Shown here: positions 1 to 6,784 of the stretch, piece by piece
Position numbering within the stretch: the stretch's first letter is position 1
Layout of the letters: each line of letters starts with the position of its first letter
From: Nitrospirota bacterium
GTDB taxonomy: Bacteria; Nitrospirota; Nitrospiria; Nitrospirales; UBA8639
Assembly (NCBI GenBank): GCA_003228495.1
Contig: QIDY01000359.1
Coordinates: 1-15,891 of the forward strand
Direction of reading: 5' to 3'
Length of the DNA: 15,891 nucleotides
Notes under the pieces: model-generated
What the model saw: the letters and a program-made list of their open reading frames with translations, nothing else
Told to the model about the DNA's origin: nothing
The model's database searches: none
Position numbers and translations under genes: made by a program

Positions 1-74
1 CAAGGGTTCGAACCTTGGAAGCCGATGGCAGCAGATTTACAGTCTGCCCCCGTTGACCACTTGGGTACCTGCCC
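1..74 (-). tRNA. tRNA-Tyr (anticodon GTA), 3' end cut by window
   Basis: On the minus strand this folds as a class II tRNA. The acceptor 5' strand is GGGCAGG (74-68), followed by a D-arm with CCC/GGG stem and a GTGGTC loop. The anticodon stem GCAGA/TCTGC encloses loop CTGTAAA with anticodon GTA at 40-38. A long variable arm (about 30-18) comes next, and a T-arm CAAGG-TTCGAAC-CCTTG ends exactly at base 1. The 3' acceptor strand, discriminator base and any CCA lie outside the window. The long variable arm and GTA anticodon identify tyrosine. It may be the first gene of a tRNA cluster continuing leftward, but that is not visible. Confidence 0.95.
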
Positions 75-420
75 ATTTGACCAAGTAGGGCTGATTTCTA
101 CAAAAACCGTCTTTGAATTACATCATGGAAAATAGATGAAGATCTAGGTGACGTGAGGCACGGTAAAAATCCTCTCCCGATGATCTCATTGCAACAACCA
201 ATAAAATTTAAAGGTTTGTTCTGAAGTACAGGAGCGGAAATAATTTACCCTACCTGTAAACAGAGTATTATAATTTTCTCAGTTGTTTGGGTCAAGGCCG
301 CTAATGTATATTTTCTTTGGTGGGAAAATTAAATGGAATTTGACAATAACCTATCATCCAGGACACATTGCAAAACAACCATAATCGGGAAAAATATCTC
401 TGACCGAAAAATCTATCTCC
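75..420. other. intergenic region between tRNA-Tyr and the DUF192 gene
   Basis: About 346 bases without a supported gene. It separates two divergent units. It holds the minus-strand promoter at 267-295. A plus-strand TTGACA lies at 340-345, with only a poor -10 candidate (ACACAT, 363-368) at 17-base spacing; that may be the start region for the DUF192 gene. The stretch is AT-rich compared with the flanking genes. I see no RNA fold or repeat that stands out. Confidence 0.6.
267..295 (-). promoter_or_regulatory. sigma-70-like promoter reading toward tRNA-Tyr
   Basis: On the minus strand TTGACC (295-290) is followed by a 17-base spacer and a perfect TATAAT (272-267), five and six matches to the consensus boxes. 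Transcription would start near 260, leaving about 185 bases before the tRNA-Tyr 5' end at 74. I see no other tRNA or ORF in that leader. It is the best candidate promoter for tRNA-Tyr and whatever follows it leftward. Confidence 0.6.
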
Positions 421-948
421 ATGAAAATACCAGCCTTTAACAATAGCACTCAATGGCTTTGTGTGTGTGTGCTGCCCCTAGGCCTTGCCATAGGCGGGAT
501 ATGGCCGGTTTTTCAACTAGCTTACGGGCAAACAGGCTCTCTTTCGAGAAACGGCTTGGGCACAATTGTTACCCCAAGCGGGACCACTATTTTTGTGGAA
601 ATTGCTGATTCCCCGGATAAACGTGTGCAGGGCCTGATGTTTCGTCCTTCCATGGCCCCAGACCGGGGTATGCTTTTTCTCTTCCCTGAACTGGAAGATC
701 GAACATTTTGGATGAAAAATACACTGATTTCGTTAGATATTTTATGGCTTAATGAATCAGGAAGTATTATTCACCTGGAACCCAATGTTCCCATTTGCAC
801 TCGCAAGGATGATGGATGCCCAAGATATCGGTCTCCCTACAAGTCACTACAGGTCCTTGAGCTCAACGCCGGCATGGCCGAAAAACTGGATTTGGCAGTT
901 GGCAAACAGCTTAAGATCGACCTTCCCCCGATGAGTTTCCCATACTAA
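421..948 (+). CDS. secreted DUF192 family protein
   Basis: This 175-residue protein begins with a hydrophobic segment (about residues 11-35) ending in LAYGQ, which fits a signal peptide with possible cleavage after Gly36; the mature protein would be periplasmic. Residues about 48-168 match the DUF192 family. They include QGLMFR (70-75), GMLFLF (83-88), the family hallmark FWMKNTLISLDI (96-107) and VLELNAG (145-151). A loop with Cys126 and Cys133 sits before the last conserved strand. The biochemical function of DUF192 is not established. No clear Shine-Dalgarno precedes the ATG, but no better start is seen. It is convergent with rsh, 23 bases between stop codons, and stands alone on its strand here. 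Confidence 0.88.
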   Translation: MKIPAFNNSTQWLCVCVLPLGLAIGGIWPVFQLAYGQTGSLSRNGLGTIVTPSGTTIFVEIADSPDKRVQGLMFRPSMAPDRGMLFLFPELEDRTFWMKNTLISLDILWLNESGSIIHLEPNVPICTRKDDGCPRYRSPYKSLQVLELNAGMAEKLDLAVGKQLKIDLPPMSFPY

Positions 949-971
949 GCATCTCCGTCCCCCGAAACGGT

Positions 972-3149
972 CTATGACCAGCCCCTCACTCGCTTTGCCG
1001 AAAGAATCCCTTCAACCCGTTGAATCTCCTGAATGATCAGCTCTAAATGCGCGGTATTTTTCACCTCAATAACAAAATCCAACACCGCCTTCTGATCCTC
1101 TCTCGTTGAAATTTCAGCCTTGGTGATATTGGCCTGGCACTGAGAGATACCGGAAGACACTTTGGCTAACATGCCAGGGCGATCAAGAGTTAACACCGAT
1201 ACATCGACTGAATGAGGGCCTTCGACATCCACATCCCATTCTACTTCCACAAGCCGGGTATGATCCCATTCCAACGACTGAAAATTTGGGCAATCAACCG
1301 CATGAATGGTCAGCCCTCTTCCTCGAGTTATGTACCCACGAATGGGTTCCCCAGGAACGGGCTTACAACATTTGGAAAGTTGCATGAGGACATCTTTGGT
1401 CCCTCCAAATTTTACAGCCCCATCTTGCAAAACGCCCGGCGCTTTGAGTTGAGTCCTTAACAACCCACTTTGAGCAGGCATTGAAGATAGTTGTTCCCCC
1501 TCTTCCTTGAAAGACCCCACGATTTGATCAGGGGCAAAGCGCCCAAAACCAACCAAGCGGATTAACTCCTCCACCGTTTCGCAGCTCTTCGCTTTGGCCA
1601 TTGACACCAATTGCTCGGATTGCAAGGATTGCGCGACAGGGAGATGCTGCCGTCGAAACTCCTGTTCCAATAAGTGGCGCCCAAGCTCCAGAGCACGCTT
1701 TTGTTCTTCAACTTTGAACCAATGCTTGATTTTCGTTTTTGCTCTTGAGGTTCGAACAAACTTCAACCAACCACGATGCGGCACCTGGGAAGGAGACGTC
1801 AAAATTTCCACCATATCGCCACTATGCAATTGGTGCCGAAGGGGGACCAGCTTGCCGTTAATTTTCGCTCCCACACAATGATCCCCAATTTCAGTATGAA
1901 TCACATAGGCTAAGTCTAACGGCGTCGATCCCACCGGGACTTCCCGCACTTCACCTTTTGGTGTAAACACAAACACCACATCATGGAATAAATCCAATTT
2001 CACAGAATCCATGAATTGCCGATTATCCGAAAGGTCTTTGTGCCACTCGACAAACTGCCGAAGCCAACTAAAGACTTCTTCATCACGCCCTTTAGCTTTT
2101 CCCGGTTCCTTATACAACCAATGGGCCGCAACCCCGTATTCATTGATGCGATGCATTTCTGCTGTTCGGATTTGAAATTCCACATACTCCCCTTGAGGGC
2201 CTACGACAGTCGTATGCAACGATTGATAGAGATTGGACCGAGGCGTCGCCACATAATCCTTAAACCGACCAGGAACGGGAGGCCACATTGAATGAATGAG
2301 ACCCAAAACGGCATAACAATTCATTTTGGAATCCGTCACAATTCGAATCGCCGTGAGGTCATAAATTTCATCGAACGAAACCGCCCGACGCTCCATTTTT
2401 TGGTAAATACTAAACAAGTGTTTCGGACGGCCGTCAATTTGTCCGGAAAGCCCGGCCTCGCCAAGCGCCTGCTGCGCTCCTTGAATCAACGACTGGATAT
2501 AAGCCTGCCGCTCATCATCTCTTTTCGCCAATCGCAGCTTTAAAAGAGAATAGGCTTCGGGCTGAAGATATTGAAAACACAAGTCTTCTAATTCTTGCTT
2601 AATCCAACTCATTCCAAGTCGGTTAGCGAGGGGGGCATAGATCTCCATGGTTTCTTGGGCGATTATTTTTCGTTTCTCGTCAGCCAAGGCTTCCAGGGTC
2701 TGCATGTTGTGGAGGCGATCGGCCAGTTTAATAAAGACCACTCGAATATCATCGGCCATGGATAGCACCATTTTTCGAAAATTCTCGGCCTGTTTCTCTT
2801 CGTAGGTTTTAAAAGGAATCTGTCCAATTTTCGTCACCCCATCGACCAATCGCGCTACATCCGCCCCAAACTCCTGCTCCAATTCCTCTTGAGTAGCCAC
2901 CGTATCTTCAAGCGTATCATGGAGAAGTCCGGCAGCAATGGCCTGAACATCAAGCTTTAAAAAGGTTAAGATTCCAGCAACGGCCAACGGATGCTGCACA
3001 AAGGGCCCTCCCGCTTGGCGAATCTGCCCTTCGTGAGCTTTGACCGAATATTCATAGGCTCGTCGAATAAGGTCCGTATCGGCTTCAGGATGGTACGCCA
3101 CCACCTGCTCCATCAGCTGTTCAATGTCTGTCAGATGTATGACACTCAT
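972..3149 (-). CDS. rsh: bifunctional (p)ppGpp synthetase/hydrolase (RelA/SpoT homologue)
   Basis: This 725-residue long RSH protein has every expected domain. The HD hydrolase domain (about 1-195) keeps His53, His77-Asp78 and RLHNMQ (145-150). The synthetase domain (about 225-345) has RPKHLFSIY (241-249), RFKD (295-298) and the substrate loop NLYQSLHTT (306-314). TGS spans about 388-452, a zinc-finger-like region has Cys594-Cys595 and Cys620, and a C-terminal ACT domain follows (about 648-722). RFKD is the RXKD form typical of bifunctional Rel/SpoT enzymes rather than the EXDD of dedicated RelA. With the intact HD site, this predicts both making and degrading the alarmone (p)ppGpp in the cytoplasm. 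Only a weak GGA-type RBS precedes the ATG. It appears monocistronic, and pup lies upstream on the same strand. Confidence 0.97.
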   Translation of the reverse strand: MSVIHLTDIEQLMEQVVAYHPEADTDLIRRAYEYSVKAHEGQIRQAGGPFVQHPLAVAGILTFLKLDVQAIAAGLLHDTLEDTVATQEELEQEFGADVARLVDGVTKIGQIPFKTYEEKQAENFRKMVLSMADDIRVVFIKLADRLHNMQTLEALADEKRKIIAQETMEIYAPLANRLGMSWIKQELEDLCFQYLQPEAYSLLKLRLAKRDDERQAYIQSLIQGAQQALGEAGLSGQIDGRPKHLFSIYQKMERRAVSFDEIYDLTAIRIVTDSKMNCYAVLGLIHSMWPPVPGRFKDYVATPRSNLYQSLHTTVVGPQGEYVEFQIRTAEMHRINEYGVAAHWLYKEPGKAKGRDEEVFSWLRQFVEWHKDLSDNRQFMDSVKLDLFHDVVFVFTPKGEVREVPVGSTPLDLAYVIHTEIGDHCVGAKINGKLVPLRHQLHSGDMVEILTSPSQVPHRGWLKFVRTSRAKTKIKHWFKVEEQKRALELGRHLLEQEFRRQHLPVAQSLQSEQLVSMAKAKSCETVEELIRLVGFGRFAPDQIVGSFKEEGEQLSSMPAQSGLLRTQLKAPGVLQDGAVKFGGTKDVLMQLSKCCKPVPGEPIRGYITRGRGLTIHAVDCPNFQSLEWDHTRLVEVEWDVDVEGPHSVDVSVLTLDRPGMLAKVSSGISQCQANITKAEISTREDQKAVLDFVIEVKNTAHLELIIQEIQRVEGILSAKRVRGWS

Positions 3150-3229
3150 AGTTCCAAAGTCTCAGGAACAGCCGCAGTAATCGTCCCTAGAAATCATAAC
3201 AAAAAATTCATGGAAGTGCTGAATCCTTC

Positions 3230-3259
3230 TTAACAGATATATTGAACGTGATTTGTCAA
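3230..3259 (-). promoter_or_regulatory. rsh: possible promoter of rsh
   Basis: A perfect TTGACA on the minus strand (3259-3254) lies about 105 bases upstream of the rsh start. The -10 is weak: TGTTAA at 18-base spacing (3235-3230) or CTGTTA at 17. The -35 match supports it; the poor -10 keeps confidence low. Confidence 0.35.
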
Positions 3260-3274
3260 GGAGCACAGCAGCCC

Positions 3275-3308
3275 TTTCGATTTGATAAAAGCCTGGCTGT
3301 AATCGAAA
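3275..3308. repeat. inverted repeat between pup and rsh
   Basis: TTTCGATT (3275-3282) and AATCGAAA (3301-3308) are perfect 8-base inverted arms separated by 18 bases. The loop contains a further small symmetric motif AGCC-T-GGCT. It lies downstream of pup and upstream of the putative rsh promoter. It could be a transcript hairpin acting as a weak terminator or a protein site; no T-run follows directly, so the role is open. Confidence 0.3.
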
Positions 3309-3369
3309 AGAAATGAGAATCTTACCGTGAAATAACGATGGCGAAACAAGGAAGGAAGGACAGACTCAT

Positions 3370-3384
3370 GCAGCCAAAGGCTGC
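3370..3384 (-). terminator. small hairpin just after pup, possible terminator
   Basis: GCAGCC (3370-3375) and GGCTGC (3379-3384) form a 6-bp GC-rich stem with a 3-base loop, 15 bases after the pup stop codon. No U-tract follows on the minus strand, so a classical intrinsic terminator is not supported. RNA 3'-end protection or partial termination is possible. Confidence 0.25.
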
Positions 3385-3399
3385 GCGAAAACCTCGGGA

Positions 3400-3603
3400 C
3401 TATTCACCACCTTTTTGCACATAATTTTTCACAAATTCGGCGGCATTTTCTTCTAGGACTCTATCGATTTCCTCAACCAGATCTTCCATTTCTTCCTGTA
3501 ACCGTTGCCCGGTTTCCGCAACCTGAGGGTCGGCCTGAATATCATCAGAGTCTTGAGGGGCGTTGGGCTTTCGAGAATCATGTTTTCGCTCTTGTTTGTC
3601 CAT
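3400..3603 (-). CDS. pup: prokaryotic ubiquitin-like protein Pup
   Basis: This small hydrophilic protein of 67 residues ends in VKNYVQKGGE. Its second half, with VEEIDRVLEENAAEFV (43-58), matches the helical proteasome-ATPase-binding region and C-terminus of Pup. In known systems Pup is joined through its C-terminal Glu to lysines of target proteins by the ligase PafA, marking them for Mpa/ARC and the 20S proteasome. Here the C-terminus is already Gly-Gly-Glu, so Dop deamidation of a Gln would not be needed. The N-terminal half is charged and probably disordered. I chose the ATG at 3603 over an upstream start 11 codons earlier because a strong RBS sits 6 bases before it. No dop, pafA, mpa or prc gene lies in the window; neighbours are rsh and a divergent tRNA-Val. 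The length is normal for the family. Confidence 0.9.
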   Translation of the reverse strand: MDKQERKHDSRKPNAPQDSDDIQADPQVAETGQRLQEEMEDLVEEIDRVLEENAAEFVKNYVQKGGE

Positions 3604-3609
3604 CACACA

Positions 3610-3617
3610 CCACCTTT
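3610..3617 (-). promoter_or_regulatory. pup: ribosome binding site of pup
   Basis: The minus-strand sequence AAAGGTGG ends six bases before the ATG at 3603. It fixes the start at the 67-residue form rather than the longer reading with an MLHDPRQ extension, which would also overlap this site. Confidence 0.7.
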
Positions 3618-3644
3618 GCCGAGGGTCATGAAGCACATCATCTG

Positions 3645-3674
3645 AGCGTACTCCACATTTTCATGGAGCGTCAA
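3645..3674 (-). promoter_or_regulatory. pup: possible pup promoter with inverted repeat in spacer
   Basis: TTGACG (3674-3669) is followed by 18 bases and TACGCT (3650-3645) on the minus strand, predicting a start near 3638 and a leader of about 35 bases. The spacer contains CTCCA/TGGAG inverted arms (3651-3655 and 3664-3668), which could be an operator between the promoter boxes. The -35 is good and the -10 poor. Confidence 0.35.
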
Positions 3675-3705
3675 GATTTGGGTAACAAATGGCCATCCAA
3701 CTTCA

Positions 3706-3734
3706 TTGCTCCCCCTCCAGCATTGTGATACATT
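3706..3734 (+). promoter_or_regulatory. likely promoter of tRNA-Val
   Basis: TTGCTC (3706-3711), a 17-base spacer and TACATT (3729-3734) lie so that transcription would begin near 3741, three bases before the mature tRNA. Matches to consensus are modest, but the spacing and position suit a tRNA gene. Confidence 0.45.
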
Positions 3735-3743
3735 TATTCGCTT

Positions 3744-3818
3744 GGGCGATTAGCTCAGTGGGAGAGCGCTGCCTTCACACGGCAGAGGTCACTGGTTCGA
3801 TACCAGTATCGCCCACCA
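3744..3818 (+). tRNA. tRNA-Val (anticodon CAC)
   Basis: A complete tRNA with encoded CCA. The acceptor GGGCGAT/ATCGCCC (3744-3750 with 3808-3814), D-stem GCTC/GAGC, anticodon stem CTGCC/GGCAG and T-stem ACTGG/CCAGT all pair fully. The loop TTCACAC gives anticodon CAC (3776-3778), reading GUG valine codons. The discriminator is A (3815) and CCA is at 3816-3818. It is divergent from pup and 66 bases upstream of the TPR gene, with no clear terminator between, so some read-through into that gene is possible. Confidence 0.97.
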
Positions 3819-3884
3819 TACAGTTCTTTATTCCTCCGTTCTTGATTTCTTTCGAAACACGATTAAAACGATAACCAAGTCGCG

Positions 3885-5069
3885 ATGAGCGAGGCTTCTA
3901 TCCAACATCTCCAACCATCACAACACAACTCGCCCCGATGGAAGAGCATTGCAGGACTTCCTTTTCTCTTTCTCCTTCTCCATTGTACGAGCGCTCCTCC
4001 ACCATCACCCTTGCCTCCGTCAGACAGTGATCTCAACCTGTTAGGTCAAGCGTACCTCTGTCAGACCAGAACCCAAGCCCGAGAAAGTTGGTTGCTGCCA
4101 GGGAGCCAGGAAACCCCCTGGGGAAATGGAACCGAACACTTCCAAGAAATTGCTTTCCCCAATAAACAGGGTCAATGGGTCGTCTTTAATGAAGATGAGA
4201 CGTTGATTGGAGTGATCACCGTATTCCCAAATGGTTTATCTTTAGATGACTACCCCACACTTCGACAGACGCTTTCCCAATTACATCCAACCCGTGAGTT
4301 TTATCTCACCTCCTCTCAGCTCCTGGAAGGACAAATTCCAGATTCAGCCACGCTGTACCGTACTGGAAAAGCCACAACCACTCATCAATATTATCTTCGA
4401 CATAGGCCTGGACAAGACGACCAACTGGTCATGGCCGTGTTTGTCCTGGACCCCTACGAATCGCTTTTGGATGGTGGTCATTCTAAATTCCTTTCGTATC
4501 TTGAACCTACCCCGTCTCCTCGTAAGGCAAAGACCTCTCCTTCGACCACACATGCATCGACCGGCCGGGATTTTTTAAGCTTGCAGCAATTTGCCAGGGG
4601 AGAGATTGCGTTATTTGCTTCCTGCGGAACCAAAGACCCCGACATCGCGCAGGACGCCTATCACAAGGCCATTCAATACGGACTCTCTGACACTAAGCAA
4701 CTCGCAGAAGCACACCATCGTCTCGGGTTAGCCTTTATTCAACTCAACAAATTTTCAAAAGCCAAAGCTTCAATAGAAAAAGCCTTAGCCATCCAACCCC
4801 ATGCAGCCAACATCCTAAACAGTTATGGGACTGTATTGGTCAAACTGGAGAAAATTTCGGCAGGCATTCAAGCGTATGAAAAAGCCATAACCTTACAACC
4901 GGCTTACGCACAAGCCCGATTCAATTTAGCGGAAGCTTTGGAATCGATTAACCCAAAGCGTGCTCTTCAAGAATACGAAACATTTCTAGTGCTCATGAAA
5001 GACCATCCGGACGCAGCCGCTAAAGTCGCCATCGCAGAAGCTAAAATCAAAACCTTAGAAGGTAGGTGA
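3885..5069 (+). CDS. envelope-associated TPR-repeat protein with unknown N-terminal domain
   Basis: The 394-residue protein has three parts. An N-terminal hydrophobic segment (about 22-33) ends in LLLHC, with Cys34 followed by a Pro/Ser-rich linker; this resembles a lipoprotein signal but has His instead of Gly/Ala/Ser just before the Cys, so lipidation is uncertain. Residues about 50-205 form a mixed alpha/beta region I do not recognise. After a low-complexity linker, residues about 235-390 hold at least three TPR units, for example AEAHHRLGLAFIQLNKF, NILNSYGTVLVKLEKIS and YAQARFNLAEALE. TPR arrays mediate protein-protein contacts, so a scaffold role at the inner or outer membrane is inferred. 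No good RBS precedes the ATG. It lies between tRNA-Val and the RNase H gene on the same strand. Confidence 0.75.
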   Translation: MSEASIQHLQPSQHNSPRWKSIAGLPFLFLLLHCTSAPPPSPLPPSDSDLNLLGQAYLCQTRTQARESWLLPGSQETPWGNGTEHFQEIAFPNKQGQWVVFNEDETLIGVITVFPNGLSLDDYPTLRQTLSQLHPTREFYLTSSQLLEGQIPDSATLYRTGKATTTHQYYLRHRPGQDDQLVMAVFVLDPYESLLDGGHSKFLSYLEPTPSPRKAKTSPSTTHASTGRDFLSLQQFARGEIALFASCGTKDPDIAQDAYHKAIQYGLSDTKQLAEAHHRLGLAFIQLNKFSKAKASIEKALAIQPHAANILNSYGTVLVKLEKISAGIQAYEKAITLQPAYAQARFNLAEALESINPKRALQEYETFLVLMKDHPDAAAKVAIAEAKIKTLEGR

Positions 5070-5121
5070 AGCCGTTGAAGAACACAGGTTGTTGTAGACA
5101 AACACCCGCAAGTAATGGGCC

Positions 5122-5730
5122 ATGAAGTTTTATGGGGTACGTCGAGGCCGTACCCCCGGAGTGTTTGACAGTTGGGATGCCTGCCGAAAACAAGTAGTCA
5201 AATTCCCCGGCGCTGAGTATAAAGCCTTTCCTACAAGAGAAGAAGCCTCTGCATATGTCTCAGGTACTGAAAAGATCTTGGAGAACACAAAAACCATATC
5301 CTCCAATTCTACTATTGCCATTTGGGTAGACGGATCCTGTTTTCCCCAAAGTGATGGTTCCCTCCGCATTGGATGGGGCTTGCTCGTAAAACAGGATGGT
5401 GAAGAAGTCTACCGTGCCAAAGACAATGACATTCCTCCTGAAGCCGTTGAACATCGAAACGTCGCAGGAGAAATTTTCGGTATCCTGAAAGCCCTTCAAT
5501 GGTGTCAGGCACAGGGTATCACGGAGGTGACCCTGTATTATGATTATCAAGGCTTGGAAAGTTGGGCCACGGGAGCCTGGCGAGCCAAATTGCCCTTTAC
5601 GCAATCTTATGCCCACGCTGTGAAAGCGTCAGGCATTAGCATTCACTGGATCAAAGTTAAGGCCCATTCGGGGAATCCCGAAAACGAAATCGTAGATCAA
5701 CTTGCGAAAGAAGCGGCCAATAGTCCTTGA
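5122..5730 (+). CDS. rnhA: ribonuclease H1 with N-terminal viroplasmin-like domain
   Basis: The 202-residue protein starts with a viroplasmin/caulimovirus-VI-like domain (about 1-46: MKFYGVRRG, GVFDSWDAC, EYKAFPTREEA). In eukaryotic RNase H1 and some bacteria this domain binds RNA/DNA hybrids. Residues about 65-200 are an RNase H fold with the four acidic catalytic residues in place: Asp70 (VDGS), Glu117 (AGEI), Asp141 (YYDYQG) and Asp192 (EIVDQLAKEA), plus His182 in KAHSGNPE. It should cleave the RNA strand of hybrids, for example in R-loops and primer removal. The gene follows the TPR gene by 52 bases and may be co-transcribed. It is convergent with the long minus-strand operon. The start choice rests on alignment of the domain; no strong RBS is seen. 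Confidence 0.92.
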   Translation: MKFYGVRRGRTPGVFDSWDACRKQVVKFPGAEYKAFPTREEASAYVSGTEKILENTKTISSNSTIAIWVDGSCFPQSDGSLRIGWGLLVKQDGEEVYRAKDNDIPPEAVEHRNVAGEIFGILKALQWCQAQGITEVTLYYDYQGLESWATGAWRAKLPFTQSYAHAVKASGISIHWIKVKAHSGNPENEIVDQLAKEAANSP

Positions 5731-5775
5731 AAAGATAATGGTAGGTTGGAAAAACGACTGGTTTGAGAAGAAGAA

Positions 5776-5807
5776 AGGGAAATAAGACAAAACCGTCTTA
5801 TAATTTC
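5776..5807. terminator. inverted repeat between convergent genes, possible bidirectional terminator
   Basis: ATAAGAC (5782-5788) and GTCTTAT (5795-5801) form a 7-bp stem with a 6-base loop. Flanking GGGAA and TTCCC can extend it past a three-base bulge. It lies between the RNase H stop (5730) and the PCP_red stop, overlapping the latter's TAA at 5798-5800. There is no long T-tract on either strand, so terminator activity is plausible rather than clear. Confidence 0.35.
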
Positions 5808-6784
5808 CCCTCCCCTTTTAAATAGCTTCGGAAACGGCCCATCAGTTCCTCGCCGAGCACCCCGACATCAGGTTTGGTTTTCATATAATCTCGTATTTCT
5901 TCTAAGCGGTGTTCGGCTTGCTCATTGCCTTTTAATCGTTTGACTTTACCAAGTGCATCATCAAAGGCATCAAACGTCAGCTCTTTGTACCCAAAGGCTC
6001 TAATGCGTTTGACCGCTTTCATCATGGCTTCGTTTCGAAACACCGTCAAATGTTCTGAATCAATTTCTTGCAGCCCGAGCTTCCGCGCCCGACGCTCGGC
6101 AGCTTTCCGGATCCCGCTCCGGACAAAATCGGGAGAGGTCTGAAGACGTTTCCACGCCTCATCGGTCCAGGCAACCTGTGATTGCGGTGCTTCCCAAAGA
6201 CGGAGTAAGGATTCCGCATCAATACAGGCAATTCCCTGCTCACGCGCAAGATCCTCGGCATCATGTCTCAACATATCTGACACAAATTCCTTAGCCATTG
6301 GAGGCGAATGTTCTATTTTTTGTTGCAACAGACCCAAAGCTTCTTCGGTCCATTCTAAGGGCAGGCCTATTTGCTCTTGCAGATCGCCTAAGGCTTCGAC
6401 CTTTTCAAATAATTCGACATTGACCTCCATATGGCCACGCTCTTTAGCCACATCTTCGGCAATATTAGCAATCATGCCCCGCATGAACTCGGGAATGGAG
6501 TCTAACCGCTTTCTAGCTTCGGCGGTCCAAGGGAGCTTGCCGGTAGCCATATCGTCAGCGGCCTGAAGCATCCCGGCTTCTCCACCCATTTGCCCCATCA
6601 TTTGCTGTTTGAATTTATCGAGAATATCGACCGTAATCTCCGCATAACCCAGTTCTTTGGCTTTTTTTTCAGCCAAACGACGTACCATTCCTCTCAAAAA
6701 ACTTGGCGCGCGCGCTAGGCGAGTCAACGCCTCGTCCGTCCAGAAAACTTCTTGAACGGTCGGAGATGGATCAGAGGTTGGCAT
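5798..6784 (-). CDS. tandem PCP_red-repeat protein, function unknown
   Basis: This 328-residue, mostly helical protein carries four copies of a roughly 42-residue unit: Trp-Thr-x-Glu-Ala, then Pro-x-Phe-hydrophobic-Arg, then a helix with Glu and Ala, then Gly and a hydrophobic/acid stretch. Repeats start near Trp15, Trp86, Trp145 and Trp206; a half unit follows at about 253-280. The third copy is divergent. The unit resembles the PCP_red domain found at the C-terminus of the ChlB/BchB subunit of dark-operative protochlorophyllide reductase. There is no nitrogenase-like catalytic domain and no cluster of cysteines, so reductase activity is not implied. The ATG lies inside the end of ihfB (14-base overlap), suggesting coupled translation; a GAGGAG lies 16 bases upstream, too far for a normal RBS. 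It is the last gene of the supraoperon. Confidence 0.85.
   Translation of the reverse strand: MPTSDPSPTVQEVFWTDEALTRLARAPSFLRGMVRRLAEKKAKELGYAEITVDILDKFKQQMMGQMGGEAGMLQAADDMATGKLPWTAEARKRLDSIPEFMRGMIANIAEDVAKERGHMEVNVELFEKVEALGDLQEQIGLPLEWTEEALGLLQQKIEHSPPMAKEFVSDMLRHDAEDLAREQGIACIDAESLLRLWEAPQSQVAWTDEAWKRLQTSPDFVRSGIRKAAERRARKLGLQEIDSEHLTVFRNEAMMKAVKRIRAFGYKELTFDAFDDALGKVKRLKGNEQAEHRLEEIRDYMKTKPDVGVLGEELMGRFRSYLKGEGKL

Noticed and set aside
340..368. plus-strand promoter for the DUF192 gene
   Set aside because: The -35 TTGACA is perfect, but no acceptable -10 lies at 16-18 bases, so it is only mentioned in the intergenic entry.
949..971. terminator between the DUF192 gene and rsh
   Set aside because: Only a 4-bp CCGT/ACGG pairing could be formed, with no T-run, too weak to call.
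3604..3636. 11-codon longer form of pup
   Set aside because: It would place the strong RBS inside the coding region, and the extra residues are not Pup-like.
3689..3874. plus-strand reading frame of 61 codons over the tRNA-Val
   Set aside because: It runs through a perfect tRNA fold and has no protein-family resemblance.
5260..5616. minus-strand reading frame of 118 codons opposite rnhA
   Set aside because: It is antisense to a gene with a full catalytic motif set, has no RBS and looks compositionally random.
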